Made by a program: the position numbers and the translations under genes | Part shown: positions 39,901-54,900 of the stretch, piece by piece | Layout of the letters: the number at the start of each line of letters is the position of its first letter | How positions within the stretch are numbered: the stretch's first letter is position 1 | Assembly: GCA_009760885.1 (NCBI GenBank) | Contig: CM019718.1 | Location: forward strand, 26,219,133 to 26,283,132 | From: Achatina immaculata | Lineage: Eukaryota; Mollusca; Gastropoda; Stylommatophora; Achatinidae | Direction of reading: 5' to 3' | DNA: 64,000 nucleotides | Notes under the pieces: generated by a model | Database searches by the model: none | Seen by the model: only the letters and a program-made list of their open reading frames with translations | What the model was told of the DNA's origin: nothing

Positions 39901-42900
39901 GGAAGTTATTCTGTATTTTTAAAAATAAGGGCTGGATTAAAAATATGCTCCTTTTCATTTCATTTAGACCTAAATACTGCTCTGAGCATTTCTTCTCATA
40001 GGTGTACAAGAACTACTAAACCTGCCAGTGTTGGAGTGAAAGAATTCAGATGTCTATCAACAGAGCTCTGTGCATTCAAATCCCAGCTGATCTGAGGGAT
40101 ATTTCTTTTTACAACTCCCTTCTGGTAATGTGCCCTGTCCAATTTCTTAGATGGTAAGATCTGGAATTTGGGCTTTGAAGAAAGGAGACGTCTGCACTGA
40201 ATGTAAGGTAACAGACACAAAGATTGTTTTGTGTATACAAAATAATCCCAGATATATCAATGACTACACACTAGAAATAAACACATGGTGTATAAAGTCA
40301 AAGACCATCTTTGCTCTCTTGATGCATCTGATTCTTGACTTAGTCACTTCCCATCTCACTTCGCAGAACCCGCTATCTTGTTCCTTCTAGGACATCGTGT
40401 CATTTATGGATACCAAAGAAGAATAACAACCTGTGTCTTTTGGAACCAAAGAATCTTGACAAATATGTCAAACGACTCAGTGTACACAAAACAAAATCAC
40501 CACTGAACACAACATAAAAGCAACAAGACTTGTCTGATAGTTCAATGAGCATTCCTGCAGCTGAAGAGAGCAGCAGTGTCAGCTATCAGTGTTACTGTAC
40601 CTCCATGTCTTACACATCAGCCACAAATGTCAAGACTAACATGCCTTTGAAAGGAGGACACAAAAGGAATGTTTCATTTCAATAATTCACATATGCTCTT
40701 TCCAGAAGAAGAGAATATCTCTACTGACAGAAAAGTAGGAGCTGATGTTCCACACAAGCAACATATTCCACACTGGGAGTGCATTCTGAGGAATTCTATA
40801 CAGGCATCACATTCTATAATTTATTATGGTGAATCCCATTTAGGCATCATTCTCTATAGGCAGTGCAGTATGCTGAAGTCATATGGGCACGACGTTCACC
40901 AAGGAGGGTATTATGATAACTTCCTGAAGAATACCTATGAAGCTTCAAAAAGCAGCCCCTGTTGATTTGGTACAACAACCAGGTTCCACTCCCCACAAGT
41001 AAGAGATTTAGGTATAAGTTTCTTACAATGTTCATGTACAACTTGGGGGGGGTGTGTGTGTGTGTGTGTGGGGGGGGGGGGGGGGAGAAGAAACCTTACC
41101 CCTTTGGCAAGCTTGAAAAAGGATCCTTGGACTCTCTTGGCTTCTCCTCTTCCTCATCTTCTTCTGCAGCCTCTACCTGCTGAAATCAAAACAGTTGATT
41201 CCATTAACTCTTTTACCTACCAAAGCAACAACAAAGACCCACATTTTTTCTGTATCAATAAATCTCAACCTGTTTTACCAAAATTCGTGTGATACCTATA
41301 TTTAGCATTTACTTATTTTAAAACTATAGCACAAAACCATGAGACTTTTTTTTTTAAAAGCATTTTCAAAAGCTCATAGTAGGTTAAAAGTTTAATGCAT
41401 GAAATGGGCAGCGTCAAATAATCTACACACAACTACACTGCACTAAAATATTGCGTATTAACTATTGAAAGGCATATGGAAATTTGAAGAAATGGACCGA
41501 TTTATGGAGGAAAAATTTTTAACTCATGACTTCCTAAATTTTTTCCAGGCAGCTTAACTCTTTCCCTGCCTGTCATCAGGTATCTGACGCGTCCGGTTGC
41601 TCACATGGACGCCAGTCAAAGATTTGATCATTGTTAATTCTCGGTATAAATCCAATCCACCTTTTGGTTCGCACGTCAACTGCGCATGTCAGATTTATGA
41701 CCTGTCATAGTTCTGTCCAAAGCGTGTCTAATAACTGAGTGAAAATGGTTGTTTTGGTGGAGAAATTTCAATATTTTGTCTGACTTTCGAGGCATACTAC
41801 TAGACCACTGTCCTTGAATGTGCCCCAAGTAGATTTTGACCCATAAAATAGACTGAAGAAATAGTTCGAAGCTTATTTCAGACATCATTGTACTGAGTAT
41901 GCCACATAGTATGACACCACGAGATCAGATGAAACTACAGGTAGATCTAGTAATCGCCAATGGTAAATATTGCACCTCTAGACCTACTCAAAAAGTAGGA
42001 CACAATTATCAGCTAAAATCATCAAACTACTTTTTTTTCCTAAAAAACTCTCCATTCTTACTTTTACAGCTATTTTGATGCACAATAAGTATACTTAAAA
42101 CATGGAAATACTTCATTACATTCAATTTTACAACTGTACCCCCCCCCCCCCCACACAGATCAAGACCCGCACTTTTAATTTGGCACAAACAAACATCCAC
42201 GTTTTTTCTGCGGCATGTAAAGAATTAAACTGTGGGAGAGGAATGTAAGCCCCATTAGAAAATACAGCCATAAATCAGGGATGCTGAATGAGGCTTGAGA
42301 AAAAAAGATAAATAATCTTCTTCTTCTTCTTCGTTCACTTCTACCACCAAAAACCGCACTGTGAACCTACTGAATTCACGCCTGTGGTCCTCGTTAGGTC
42401 CCGTGGTCCCCTATGTGGTCCCCGAAAAGACCACACGAGATGACCACAAGGGGTTCAGAGTATCACAGTGCTTTAGCCTGTATTCTTGGTGGGTCTCGGA
42501 AGCGGGATTGCGTGACACCGTGGTTTTCATTGCACCAGTTTAGTCTAGGGTTGGACTTTCTCACCTGAAGACCTCGACGTGTTTAGGATATCAGTGCATC
42601 CCCGCTGGGTGAGAGGCGGTAAGATAAATAATAATTTCAGGTTGCTGCTAGTTGTGTTACCTGGCATGCATCTCTTTCATCATAACAGACAGTTAAAGGT
42701 CTGCAAGTGTCCGGTGATCACATTAACCAGCAATTACTGGTAAACTGTCAGTTTAAAAAAAAAAAAGCAAGGAACCAAACCTCCTTGAGGTGATTAGTTA
42801 CTGTAAGAGGTATCTATCATCACAAACCCAGTAAAAAGCAACAAGTTAAAACAGTTGCAGGATAATCAGGGCAGCATGATGATGATGCTTAGTTTGTACA

Positions 42901-45900
42901 GAGGAGAACTGGCCAGTTTTGACGTTGGTTCAGCTTGTGAGCATTTTGTAAAGATTAAATCTCACCGCAACATTTTGAAAAAAATAAATAAAACTCCACG
43001 CCAACATCTAACTCCCACTGATGTTTTAAACTGTATTTAATTTTACACTTAATTTATAAAGTAGTGAATGCTGTATCAGTGAAAGTGGTATTTAAGACAG
43101 CACTTCATGCAAGGTGAAAGGCAGGTACAAGTGTACTAGTTTTTAAAAAATCCTAGCACAATCACTAGCTAATTCATTCAGCCAAGAAAAGGAAAGCTCT
43201 TTTGTTTAGCCAAGAAAAGGATAGCTATTTCGTTTAGCCAAGAAAAGGATAGCTATTTCATTCAGCCAAGAAAAGGATAGCTATTTCATTTAGCCAAGAA
43301 AAGGACAGCTATTTCGTTTAGCCAAGAAAAAGATAGCTAATTCATTCAGCCAAGAAAAGGATAGCTAATTCAATATTATCTGCACCCTGTGGCACCAAAC
43401 AACATCTGAGCACTGCAGTAAACAACTATTGCTATCACAGAACTTTCATGACAATATCAAAATACCTTAGGTGGTGGAGCTGCCTTTTCCTTCTTGGGCT
43501 GCTGCTGCTGCTGTTGTGGCTGCTTCTTATCTTTCTTCTTGTTGTCTCCACCACCTCCACCCCCAGCACCTCCGTGAAGCTCTTGATACTTCTTGGCTGT
43601 GTTGAGAAGAGGACAACAAAAAAAAAAAACTATTTTTCTTCAGCATAAAGTTTCTGTGCATCCTGCTAGTTACTAGATGGATCCTGGACTTTATGACTGA
43701 AATACTTGATTCTGCTGTGACATTATGCTTGTTATATATGCCGTTCTGTAACATTTGGTGCACTCTGACCATGTGAGGAATTGCCAGCAGCAGGATTAAG
43801 TCTATGCCTTTAGCTGGAGAAATGTGTGGAGTCCTCCATGAATGCTCTTCATACACTTGGCTCATTACTGTGCACATGATTCATCCAATAGTGCCCACCT
43901 CTTTTTTTTCCCAAATGTTAACTTTTTTAAAAAAAAAAAAAAATGATCTGAGAGTTACTCATTACTGTATGCATCATTTATTTTGAAAAATATGTCTATA
44001 TGTTATCAATTTTACTGCGACCATTCTGTGTTGTTTATGTATCTGATGTTATAATCTTACAACTAATAACTGTCTGTAGGATTGTTTCTGAAGATTACTA
44101 ATTTTAGTGTCTGTACATTTGGTCCACTCTTGCTGCTTTTACACCCTTCTGGAATGTCCATGGCATCACCATGCTCTGAAGATCAGAGGCGAGAGATCTA
44201 TGATCATGTCTGTCTCTCCGTATAGAGAACATATTTTGCTTTATTGCTGGGGGGGGGGGGAGAGAGAGAAGAGGAACATTCTACAAATGATAGATCCAGA
44301 GAAATCCCCAAGTTTTGATGAAAATATATTTCTGATGAAACAAAATTAGCTCTCACCATCAAAAGTTGCCATCTTTGTACTCAGCTGGACATCACCTAGA
44401 ACCTTCTTGAACTGTGGCTGATTGACCACAGTTATGAACCATCTGTTCACATTTGTGAATGTTTTGCGGAACTCTGGATCCAGGACCTGCGGAAGTTAAA
44501 CATCTCTTATACATTTTTCTTTTCGCAAAGGAAAAATGTGAAATGATATAATGTATGAAGTGACGATTCCCAAAATGAGAATATTAACGCAAACGTTAAC
44601 CTTACACATCTGACAGGTAATGAGAATAACATGTCTAGCTACTACATGAACATACAATACCACACTGAAGCAAAGATTAAAGACCTGGACAACTTGACAG
44701 AGGCCCTATCACTAGCAAGAACAGCAATAAAGCAGTCATACAATGGACACCCATCCACAGTAACATCCAAGGAAATGATGAGGCAGACACTGCCAAAAGA
44801 GAAAAGAAAGCAGCAGCACAACATTTGAAGAAACAAAGAAGAGAGTAAAAATGGATAAACAACACTCCAAAGCAAAAACAGCTGACAAATACTTTTATAA
44901 TCTTCTGAACAAGAACAGAACACTGCAGGACGAGATATCACCTATGCCACAAAGTGAAAATTGGCCTAATAGACCTATGTGCCTGCAGCAAATAGCAACA
45001 GACGCCAGAGTTGCCAGTTCTACTGTGATGCTGAAAAACTGAGATGAGCTGCTGCGTGAGAGAGAGAGAGAGACTGGTGTTGATGTCCAAGCAAATGACA
45101 AACAAAACAATACCACAGAGCAGCAACTGTCAACCCTTTTAAGACTGGCACAGATATGAAACAGAAACATCCTTGTGGTGCACTTCTCTGACCTGACAGT
45201 AAAAAAAATTATGATTTCATGTGTTAATTCACTAATTATTTAGATTGTCAAAGGCATGCAAGCTGGCTCTCCATGGCACACAGTTTGGTAGTCACTGTCA
45301 TAAGGAATGATGTAAATAGACGCCAAGAACAAGGTAACATTTAACAGATCAAGAATGCAAGGTAACACACGTATCCTAATAATATAACTTAACACTCACA
45401 GACTGCACAGACACCCCAAAAATAGTAAACAAAGTCAAGCATATTCTTATGCCACTATACTGAGACATCACCACAGATAAGTAAGATAGGGCAAATCCAT
45501 CAGAATAAATAGTCAAAATTTAAAACACTGCTACACTAACTCAATCGATACCGAACGTCCATTTATGGCTGCTTCTGGTCGGATAGTTCTAACCGAAGAG
45601 CCATTAATGGATGCATGGTTTTTTTCATAGAAAAACTGATGTAACTTTTCATTTACCTAGTGAGAACTCTTCCCAATGAAAAGCTTAACTTCCTATCATG
45701 CCTTTTTATGGAGGAAATTTTGAAATTCATTGATTCCACCAATTTGGGTGTATTTTCCGGGGGTTTTTTTAGAGCGGTAGGCAGAAGGGTCACACTGACC
45801 AACCAGACCTATCTTACTGTATGTGTTTCTGCAGCTGTAGATCTTTTAAATTTATTGGATGTCAAACATCCCCAAATATCAATGCAAACAATGTTTTCAT

Positions 45901-48900
45901 GCTGACCTACATATTTTGTACTGGATTATGACACAGTTAAGTACAACTTTTAATTTTATTACTCAGCCTCCAAAAAAAAATTTTAGCACCAAAAAAAATG
46001 ATTCCATCTGTTCAAACTAGTTGTTTTCTTTTTTAATGACAAGTAACTTGTTTTATAGAATCTTCACTCATTTCCACTTATTTTGATATATGATACACCT
46101 GTGTTGAACATGGAATTTGTTACAATGATTTTTACAAAGAGACACCCCCCGCACACCATATCAAGACACGCGCTCTGTCATGCAACATCTGCACTGGTTA
46201 AAAAAGGAATGCCCACATTTTAGCTCCAGTATAAATCTGTGGACTACAAGAACCATCATGACTTTCCACACTTAATCACTTGAATTTTATAATTTTGAAA
46301 ATAAAACCACCTGTACTATAGTCAGGTGTGAGATCTGAAAGAGCTGTACATTTCTCTGTATTTGACTACAACAAATAGAAAGAGCTGTACATTTCTCTGT
46401 ATTTGACTACAACAAATAGGAAGAACTCACCAGTTCGTACAGACTCTGTAGGTTGCATGCCAGACTGATGTCAGCAAGGGTAACCCTCTCTCCCACAACA
46501 AAAGTACGAGTCAAGAGATGGTTGTTTAGTACGGTGAGAACTCTTTTCACCTGTTCCTTGGCACGTTCTGTGTCCTTTATAAAGAGGTGGAAGAAATGAA
46601 GACTCAATTCAATAAAATCTTCAACCATTTAAAATGCCTAACTGAACTACAGCCTTGAAACTTTCTGAGGACAACACTAATATAACTGAAAACAGTTCTA
46701 ACAATAGAGGTATCATCAACACATTCTCTCTCTCCCAACACAAACTCTATGTCTCAGACATGCACAAATACTAGCCACTGAGCTGCCTATGAATTTATAA
46801 ATCAGGAATCCAAGGCTTTAAAATGATTTTTTTTTAAATTCTGTCCAAAAATTTTGGACAATTTATTCAATGTGATATATAGGTTAAAGTTATTTGTCAA
46901 TACTGAGATGGCACTTGATAGCTTTATTCAGTTTTAGCTGTTTAAAACAGCTGTGGCACTGGGTATAACAGCATCACATTTACTGAACAAGGAAGTGACA
47001 GCTGGTTGGACTCTGTCTGCTGTTACCTGAATCTTACTTACATCTTACACCCTTCCTGTAGCATTAAATGTCACACAGGGTTTGCATGGTAGTTCACCCA
47101 GTTTTCCTGTTTTCTGTGAGTTTTTCAACCTCATCTACTACTAATTTGGCCTCTCTTAACAATTTCCTCTTTAGAGTTTCGACCTCCTTTTGCTACTTGA
47201 ATACTCAACTAAAATTCTGATGCAGACAAAATTTTCAGCTTGGTTCTGATCATCCTCACCTGTTTGTTATACTGAGTAATACCAAGGCAAGGAAACACCC
47301 ACGTGCAGGATGCAGGCAATATCTCATTGTCACTGAAGTTTATCCACTGCTGAATAAGAGCAGCATCCTTGCTGTTCCCACCATGTAGCTGAGAGTTTGA
47401 AACTGGAGAAGGCAATAATTCCAAATATAAACATATGTGATTACACTTACACACATCACAAACTCACCATAAGCAAAGAATGCAACCTTCACTTCTGAGA
47501 TGAAAGAAAGAAAAGCAGAGAATGACCAGAAGCAGGACTCCATTTTCACGTAGGATAAGCAACCCCAAATCACCCCAGATTTTGTTACGTCAATTCACTG
47601 GCCAATGACAATCAGCTCTCCATTCTGTGACTTAGTACTTCTAATCAGATCAGTTTCTTCCCCCCTCCTCTCTATCCCTATCTTTCTTTTTCCCCATGAA
47701 TTTTCCAGCACTAGTTTCTTCAAATGAACAGCATGTTTGACCATATTTTCTCCCATATTTATGTATGTCTGGATGAAGATTTATATCTATAAAAAAAATT
47801 TCCACTTCTCAGCATCTTTATTGAAGACTCTTGTTTTATAATAAAATCTATTAGCTAAACAATAATTAGACTGAAAAAAAAATTTTCAGATATGAATTAA
47901 GAAACAAAGAGCAGACTAAAAGCGATACATAAAAACAAATGGATAAAACAGCACCCAAACATGAAAATAAACAATGAACACTACAAACTCTCAAATGTGA
48001 TAGTAGCTGCTGTAAAATAGAGTAAAGTTAGATAGAGTGTATGATCAGTGATCACACTAGGATTTTCTACAACCGGTACCGTTCAATCTGTCTTTCATCC
48101 TGCATGAAGTACTTTCTGGAGTACCGGTTTTGTCCACACAACACTCGGTACGTTATATTAATGTACTATAAAAATAAAAGCACTTTACAAACATCGGTGG
48201 AAAGTAATTGTTTGTGTGAAATTTTTGGGTTTTTTTTAAGCAAGATCTTTACAAAATGCACACATGCTTAACCAAATTTAAAACTCTGATTCTCCTCCAT
48301 ACAAACTGAACATCATCATCCTACTGGCCATCCAACCAATTTCATTGGTTGGTTTTTACTAGGTTTTCAATATAAACCGGTTACAGTAACCAATGACCTC
48401 CAAAAATTTCAGTGGAATTCAGTTTCTTTTGATCGGTAATGTACCATCAACTGCCAGTTAACATGATCACTAGTGTATGATGCAGCTTTACAAAAACAGG
48501 GCGGGGAGGAGGTAGGCAGGAAAGTTGGAAGTAAGGAATAATGACTTGGTTATGAAAGACACTAACCCAGTAGTTTAGCAAAGTTGCCTTTATCAAGGAC
48601 AACAGAAAAGACAAAACCCTGGGTGAAATAAAACTGGTTCCATAGCCCTCTTCCTGTTCATTTCTCATGTCCTTTTTTCCATTTCTCTAATAGACTTCTC
48701 ATTTGTTCTGTGAGACAGCAAAGGTCAACACAACTATTCCCTCATTTTGTTTTTCTTCCTACTGCTCTGGTCTCTAGCTGACCGTATTCCACACTTGGCT
48801 GCCTCACTAACTATTCATATTCCACATGTGGCTGCCTCACTAACTATTCATATTCCACACGTGGCTGCCTCACTAACTATTCATATTCCACACGTGGCTG

Positions 48901-51900
48901 CCTCACTAACTGTTCATATTCCACACGTGGCTCCCTCACTAACTGTTCATATTCCACACTTGGCTGCCTCACTAACTTTTCATATTCCACACGTGGCTGC
49001 CTCACTAACTATTCACATTCCACACGTGGCTGCCTCACTAACTATTCATATTCCACACTTGGCTGCCTCACTAACTATTCATATTCCTTCTTCCACTTGC
49101 AGTCACAGTCTACCCAGTTTCCTCAGAGAGTGGATTGCACATATATTTCTTTGCATGTTTTTCTCTGTTTGTCTTTTCTGTTGTCCTTTATAAGGGCAAT
49201 TTTTCACACACATTGAGTTTTTAATAACCATTTCATTGTCCATACCCCTTACTGCAAACTTTCCATCCTCCTTCCTTCCCTCCCCTGCAAGTTTTTGTGA
49301 AAACATACCATACACAACTCTGAAGAAACATCGAAGTTATAATCTTTTAAAAGAGGACAAGACACTGCAGGCTCAGACGCCATCTATACTACACTGAAAA
49401 CAGACAACAGATTTATCTGTCTGCAGGAAAGAGCTAGAGAGAGAGCACAATCACATCCACACATGCCAGTTACACAACCCACCCAGGAAAAGGATCTGGC
49501 CAGATCTCAACAACCCCCTCCCCCCCTCAAGTTACACAGCAATGCAAAAAACCATAGGCAAACTGCCATATTTCCAAATTTGCAAGAGAGACTGCTGTTG
49601 ACATATCAGCAAATGACACAGAAGAAAACAAACATCCAAAGTAAATAAATTTAAATATTGCAGTCTTTCAATGTACCTAACACACCAGAGAAAAAAGCAA
49701 AATTTGTGGTTAAATAAAAAAAAAACATGATTCAACATAAAAGCAACAAGACATGTCTGATAGCTCAATGACCATGCCTACAGCTGAAGTAAGACAGCAA
49801 CAGGATCAGCTATCAGTGTTACTGTACCTCCACGTCTTACACATCAGCCACAAATGTCAAGACTAATATGCCTTTGAAAGGAGGACACAGAACTAATATT
49901 TTACTTGAATGAGTTATGTGTAGCTTCTCTAGCAGTAGACAGCATGTGAAATTTTCTTCTAACAAAGTAAAGAAACATGACAACTGGCACTATCTATGTA
50001 CCACAGTGATAAGATTTCTTCTTTTCTGTGTATCAAGAAAATATGCTTCAGAAGAAGATAAAACTATCCTTGGACTTTCGTTTTCCATTACATATTGTCC
50101 TTGTGCAAAACACGGGATTCTGGTCACAAAAAAGTATGACTGAGATGATCAAAGTTAAAGATTCAAACCATGCTGTCCTTCCTTCCTGGCCTTTACCACC
50201 TCTATCTGTGGTATAAGCCATCAATAAAGGCTCTCCATTCATTTGTATCCTGGTTTGTTTCTTCTATCCAACTCCATTATCTAGTCATTTCTTCTATCCA
50301 TCTTCATATGTAGTCGTCATTTCTTCTATCCATCTCCATATGTAGCCGTTTCTTCTATCCATCTCCAGGCATAGTCAATCTTATTTTTGTATCTCTGCTT
50401 CAAGATTCCGCCATGTGTTTCTAGGGCTTCCTTGTTCTTTTTTTCAGTTTCCATATATATATCCCAAAATCTTTTTTTCGTTCTAATTTCCTTTACCCAC
50501 TTGGACTGACCATCAGATGTTTTTAACTAGATCTACAATACCATAATCCATGCTGTTTTGCAAGGCAGAAGACTACAAAGCCTGAACTAATTGGCATAAA
50601 CTAAAACAAAATGGTCTTCTCAGAGAAATTTTCTTTAAATGATCACTTACCATAGTAGGCAATTGCATTGCTTTCTGACAAAGTGAAACCATCTTTTCCC
50701 TCAAAAGCAGGCACCTGGCATCAAAATATAAGCCACACAATATATAATAATATAAACATACACAGCTGCATCTGTCATCACACAAGTCTAAACACTTTCC
50801 TGTGCAGCATCATACAAGACCCCCATTCTTATTTGCTTTCTATCCAGTGCCATGCCAACAGCCATTGGTGGTCATACTTTTCCACAACTCTTTATTCAGG
50901 GTGTTAATTATGAGTTGGACTATTGTTCTTTCTCCACGTCACTTCATCAGTCCATCTACCTTCTCTATGTATCTCTTTTGCCCTCCATTATCCCTGTTGT
51001 TACTGGATATTCCAATCCACCTGCTCTCATGTGTTCTATGAATATGGATTGTCTCTTCCAGAATTTTATTGCTTGTCTCCCTTCTGCCTCTTTCAGGACT
51101 GCTTTATTTGATCTCTTCGTTGTCCATGGCATCTTTAGCATTCTTCAAAGGAACCACATTTGTTATGCATATACATATGAATTTATACATGTGCTGTGAT
51201 CTCATTCCTTCAAACTGCAAACAATATCAGACAATGAAAAATGTTCCCTTTACACTGATTATGCAAGCACATTATAATCTAAATTTTTTTAACAGGCAAA
51301 CTTTTGACCAATTGGCAGCAAAAAGCCTACATGTTATGTTCTCTTGCTTTATTCTCAAAGCTAAACTTTACATATTCATACAATTTTTCTTAGCTATTCA
51401 TTTACAATCACTGCTTTTTGTTTTGAAGCAATGTATACCTTTCTTTGGTCAATACAACTATTCTGATGAGGCTTAAACTTAACTCTTACTATTTAGAATT
51501 AATTTCTTTCTGAATTTTTCATCATAAAGTGAGTAAACTTTTTGTGGAATATTTCATGTAGTCAATAAGTTAGACATAAGCATAACATACAACACATTAA
51601 AGAAAACTGAACAGTGGGGAAAAAAATGACAATTTGTGCATACCATACAAACAAATAAAAAAATCACCAAGCACTGACAGTGTTGGTCCGGACAGTAAGA
51701 GTTAATCTGTAATAATTGTGGAATATATTCATGAATAACTGTGGCTGCTAAAATGTGGTTTACTTATGTTTCCATTTAAGTGGATCAGGACTGAATTTAT
51801 CACCCCAACATAAATGCAAAATTAACACGCACTATACAGATACTGAAGCCTTGGAAAATGGGTAGCAGAGAAAGTGACCAGGCATGATAATGACCACATC

Positions 51901-54900
51901 ACACTTTCATGTGTCAAAGGTCATGGAAATTGCAGGCCTAACATTGTATTCCGGAATGGAAAAACTAATTATTCAGTCAGTAAGAACAGTGAAGAGCAAA
52001 ACCTCTATCTTAATGCGAAGAAAACTAAATTGATGACAACTGACAAAACAAACAAGGCAGCTGAAATATGTATCAATGAGAACAAATTGGAAGAAGTGGA
52101 GAGTTTTGAATATCTTGGATCATTACTAACTAATAATGGAGATACAATGAGGGAAATTAAAAGGAGGACATCCATCGCTCTTCAGAAAGTAAAACAAATA
52201 AAGAATCTATGGAGAGGAGCAAACAGAACTACAAAAATAAGATTTTACGGGCATGCATCTTTCCCATCACAACATATGCTTGCGAGACCTGGACACTTAA
52301 CAAAACAGTTGAGAAACACATAAATGCCTATTTTATTGTAAATGTGACAGAAGAGTTCTTCAAATATCATGGACACAAAAAAGAACAAATATATCCATAC
52401 TACAAGAGCTTAATACTGAAGAAGGCTGACTAGTAAAGAGGATTAAAGAGAGAAAACTTAAATATTTTGGACACATTAAATGTCATGAGAATCTAGAGAA
52501 GACCATCTTGGAAGGGTACATAATGGGAAAAAGAAAGAGAGGAAGACCAAGGCGAAGATGGCTGCAAGACATCGCTGATGATCTGCAAATGGATGCATCA
52601 GTAGCAGGGCATCTTGCTCACAACCGAGAGGCCTACAGGAGAGCTGTTAGGGAGGCAAAGTTCCGCAAGGGACATGCAAATGACTTCTTCCTCTTCGTTC
52701 GCTTTTACCACCAGGACCATCCTGTGATCCTACTGAATTTATGCCTGTGGTCCTCGTTAAGTCCCCCGAAAGGACCACATGAGATCCCCGAGAGGACCAC
52801 AAGAGGTTCGGAGTATCTCAGGGTTTGAGCCTGTATTCTTGGTGGGTCTCAGAAGCGGGATTGCGTGACACCGTGGTTTTCATTGCACCAGTTTAGTCTA
52901 AAGTTGGACTTTCTCACCGGAAGACCTCAGCATATTTTGGATATCAGTATATCCCCGCTGGGTGAGAGGTGGTAGCCCACCCAGGCCTGAGTTGGACTTT
53001 CTCACCGGAAAACCTCGACATGTTTTGAGATACCCATGTATCACCGCTGGGTGAGAGGTGGTTGCCCATCCAGTCCAGTGTTGGACTTTCTCACCGGAAA
53101 ACCTCAGTGTGATTAGGATACGCATACATCCCCGCCAGGTGAGAGGTGGTTGCCTATCTAGACTGTCCTGGTCCAGTGTCTCCGACTTCAGCATTCTGTG
53201 GTCGTGGCCGCTACCCTTTCTAGTTGTGACTAGGATGGAGCTTTTGTCCAGGAGGACGAAGCCTCGCCACTAGTGACTTCCACCCCTGGGTTGAGCTGGT
53301 TTAGGCATATTATAGGTGTATTTCGGATGTGGCCGGCCTCTAGAGCAGAGGCGCCGTGGTATGTGTAGCTCTCGCAGCGATACTACTCAATCAAATTTCA
53401 CTTTATCCTTTCCTTCACCTTTTCACATCGGCGCCGCACAGCAACCCTTATTTCTTTTCCGCATTTTCTTCCTTGACCGGGAGGAGCTTCACTCCACGGA
53501 CGGCATTCGAAGAGTCTCGCCAGCATTGAAGAGCCATTATAAAAATGCGGACATTTACAAGCTTATTGCTCACACAAACTCATTATTAATGAAAACAAAG
53601 TAGCCAATACATGGTGAACATATGCTTTTAAAAAAGGGCTGACAAAAATAAAATACAAGATGGAACAACCATTACAGCTCGTATTTATTCCATACTAAGA
53701 AACAATTAGTTAATCAGAATGGAGAAAGATTAATTGAAATATGTTTAACAGAGGGCATGGTCATTGGAGGCACAATATTCCCACACAAAGAGATACATAA
53801 AACAACATGGATATCTCCAGATGATAGAACTAGAAACCAGATAGACCATTTTTGTATTAGAAAGCAATACAGAACATCTCTCATGGATGTAAGGGCTTAT
53901 AGGGGTGCAGATGTCAACAGTGATCACAACCTGTGCATAGGGAAAATAAAACTAAAATTGAAAAGTCAACACAAGAAATCAGTACACAGAAAGATAAACA
54001 TCCACAGCCTACAAGAAGAAAATACTAACATTAATTTCAATCAGGAACTTGCCAATCATTCCAAAACACCCAGTGAAGTTGAGGAGATAGGTATAGATGA
54101 GTTATGGAATTCTTACAGCACAGCCATAATCACAGCAGCAAAAGTAAGCGCTGGATTGGAAAAACCAAATAGAAAAGCATGGATATCAGATAAAACATGG
54201 AAGTATATACATGAAAGACGAGCAGTCAAATTAAACATGTTGAATGCAAAAGCAGATCATGAAAGAGATTCGGCAAAAGCAAAATACAAAGACATAGACA
54301 AGAAAGTAAAAAGTTCAGCTAGAAGGGATAAAAGAGAATACATAGACAATATGGCGAAAGAGGCAGAAAAAGCAGCAAAAACAGGAGACAGCAAAACTTT
54401 ATATAACATACAAAAGAGGCTAACAGGTACTATTACATCTAAAGAAAGACCAATCCTTAGCAAAACTGGAACACTATTAACATCAAATAAAGACCAAAAG
54501 CAAAGATGGGCTGAACACTTCCAAGAAATACTCAATCGACCACACCCAAAAGAATTGCTAAACCTTGAAACTGACTTACCAGCCCCACAACTAAATGTCA
54601 ATCTAGATGAAATTGAATTGCATGAAATTGAAACAGCAGTGAATTTAATGGCTAACAACAAAGCTGCAGGTGAAGATGAAATAACAGCCGAGATGCTAAA
54701 AGCTATCAATAGTGACAACATGAGACAACTACAGAGAATGTTTAACAAGATTTGGAAAGAAGAAAAGGTCCCTTCTAATTGGAAGAAGGGAATCATTGTG
54801 AAAATACCAAAAAAGGGCAACCTTAGTGACTGTAACAACTGGAGAGGAGTAACCTTAATATCAGTTGTGTCAAAAGTATTTTGCAAGGTCATTTTGAATA

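Noticed and set aside
48747..49193. 148-codon frame with repeated [11 protein letters not shown]
   Set aside because: A 33-bp minisatellite in an eEF1G intron gives an open frame by arithmetic.
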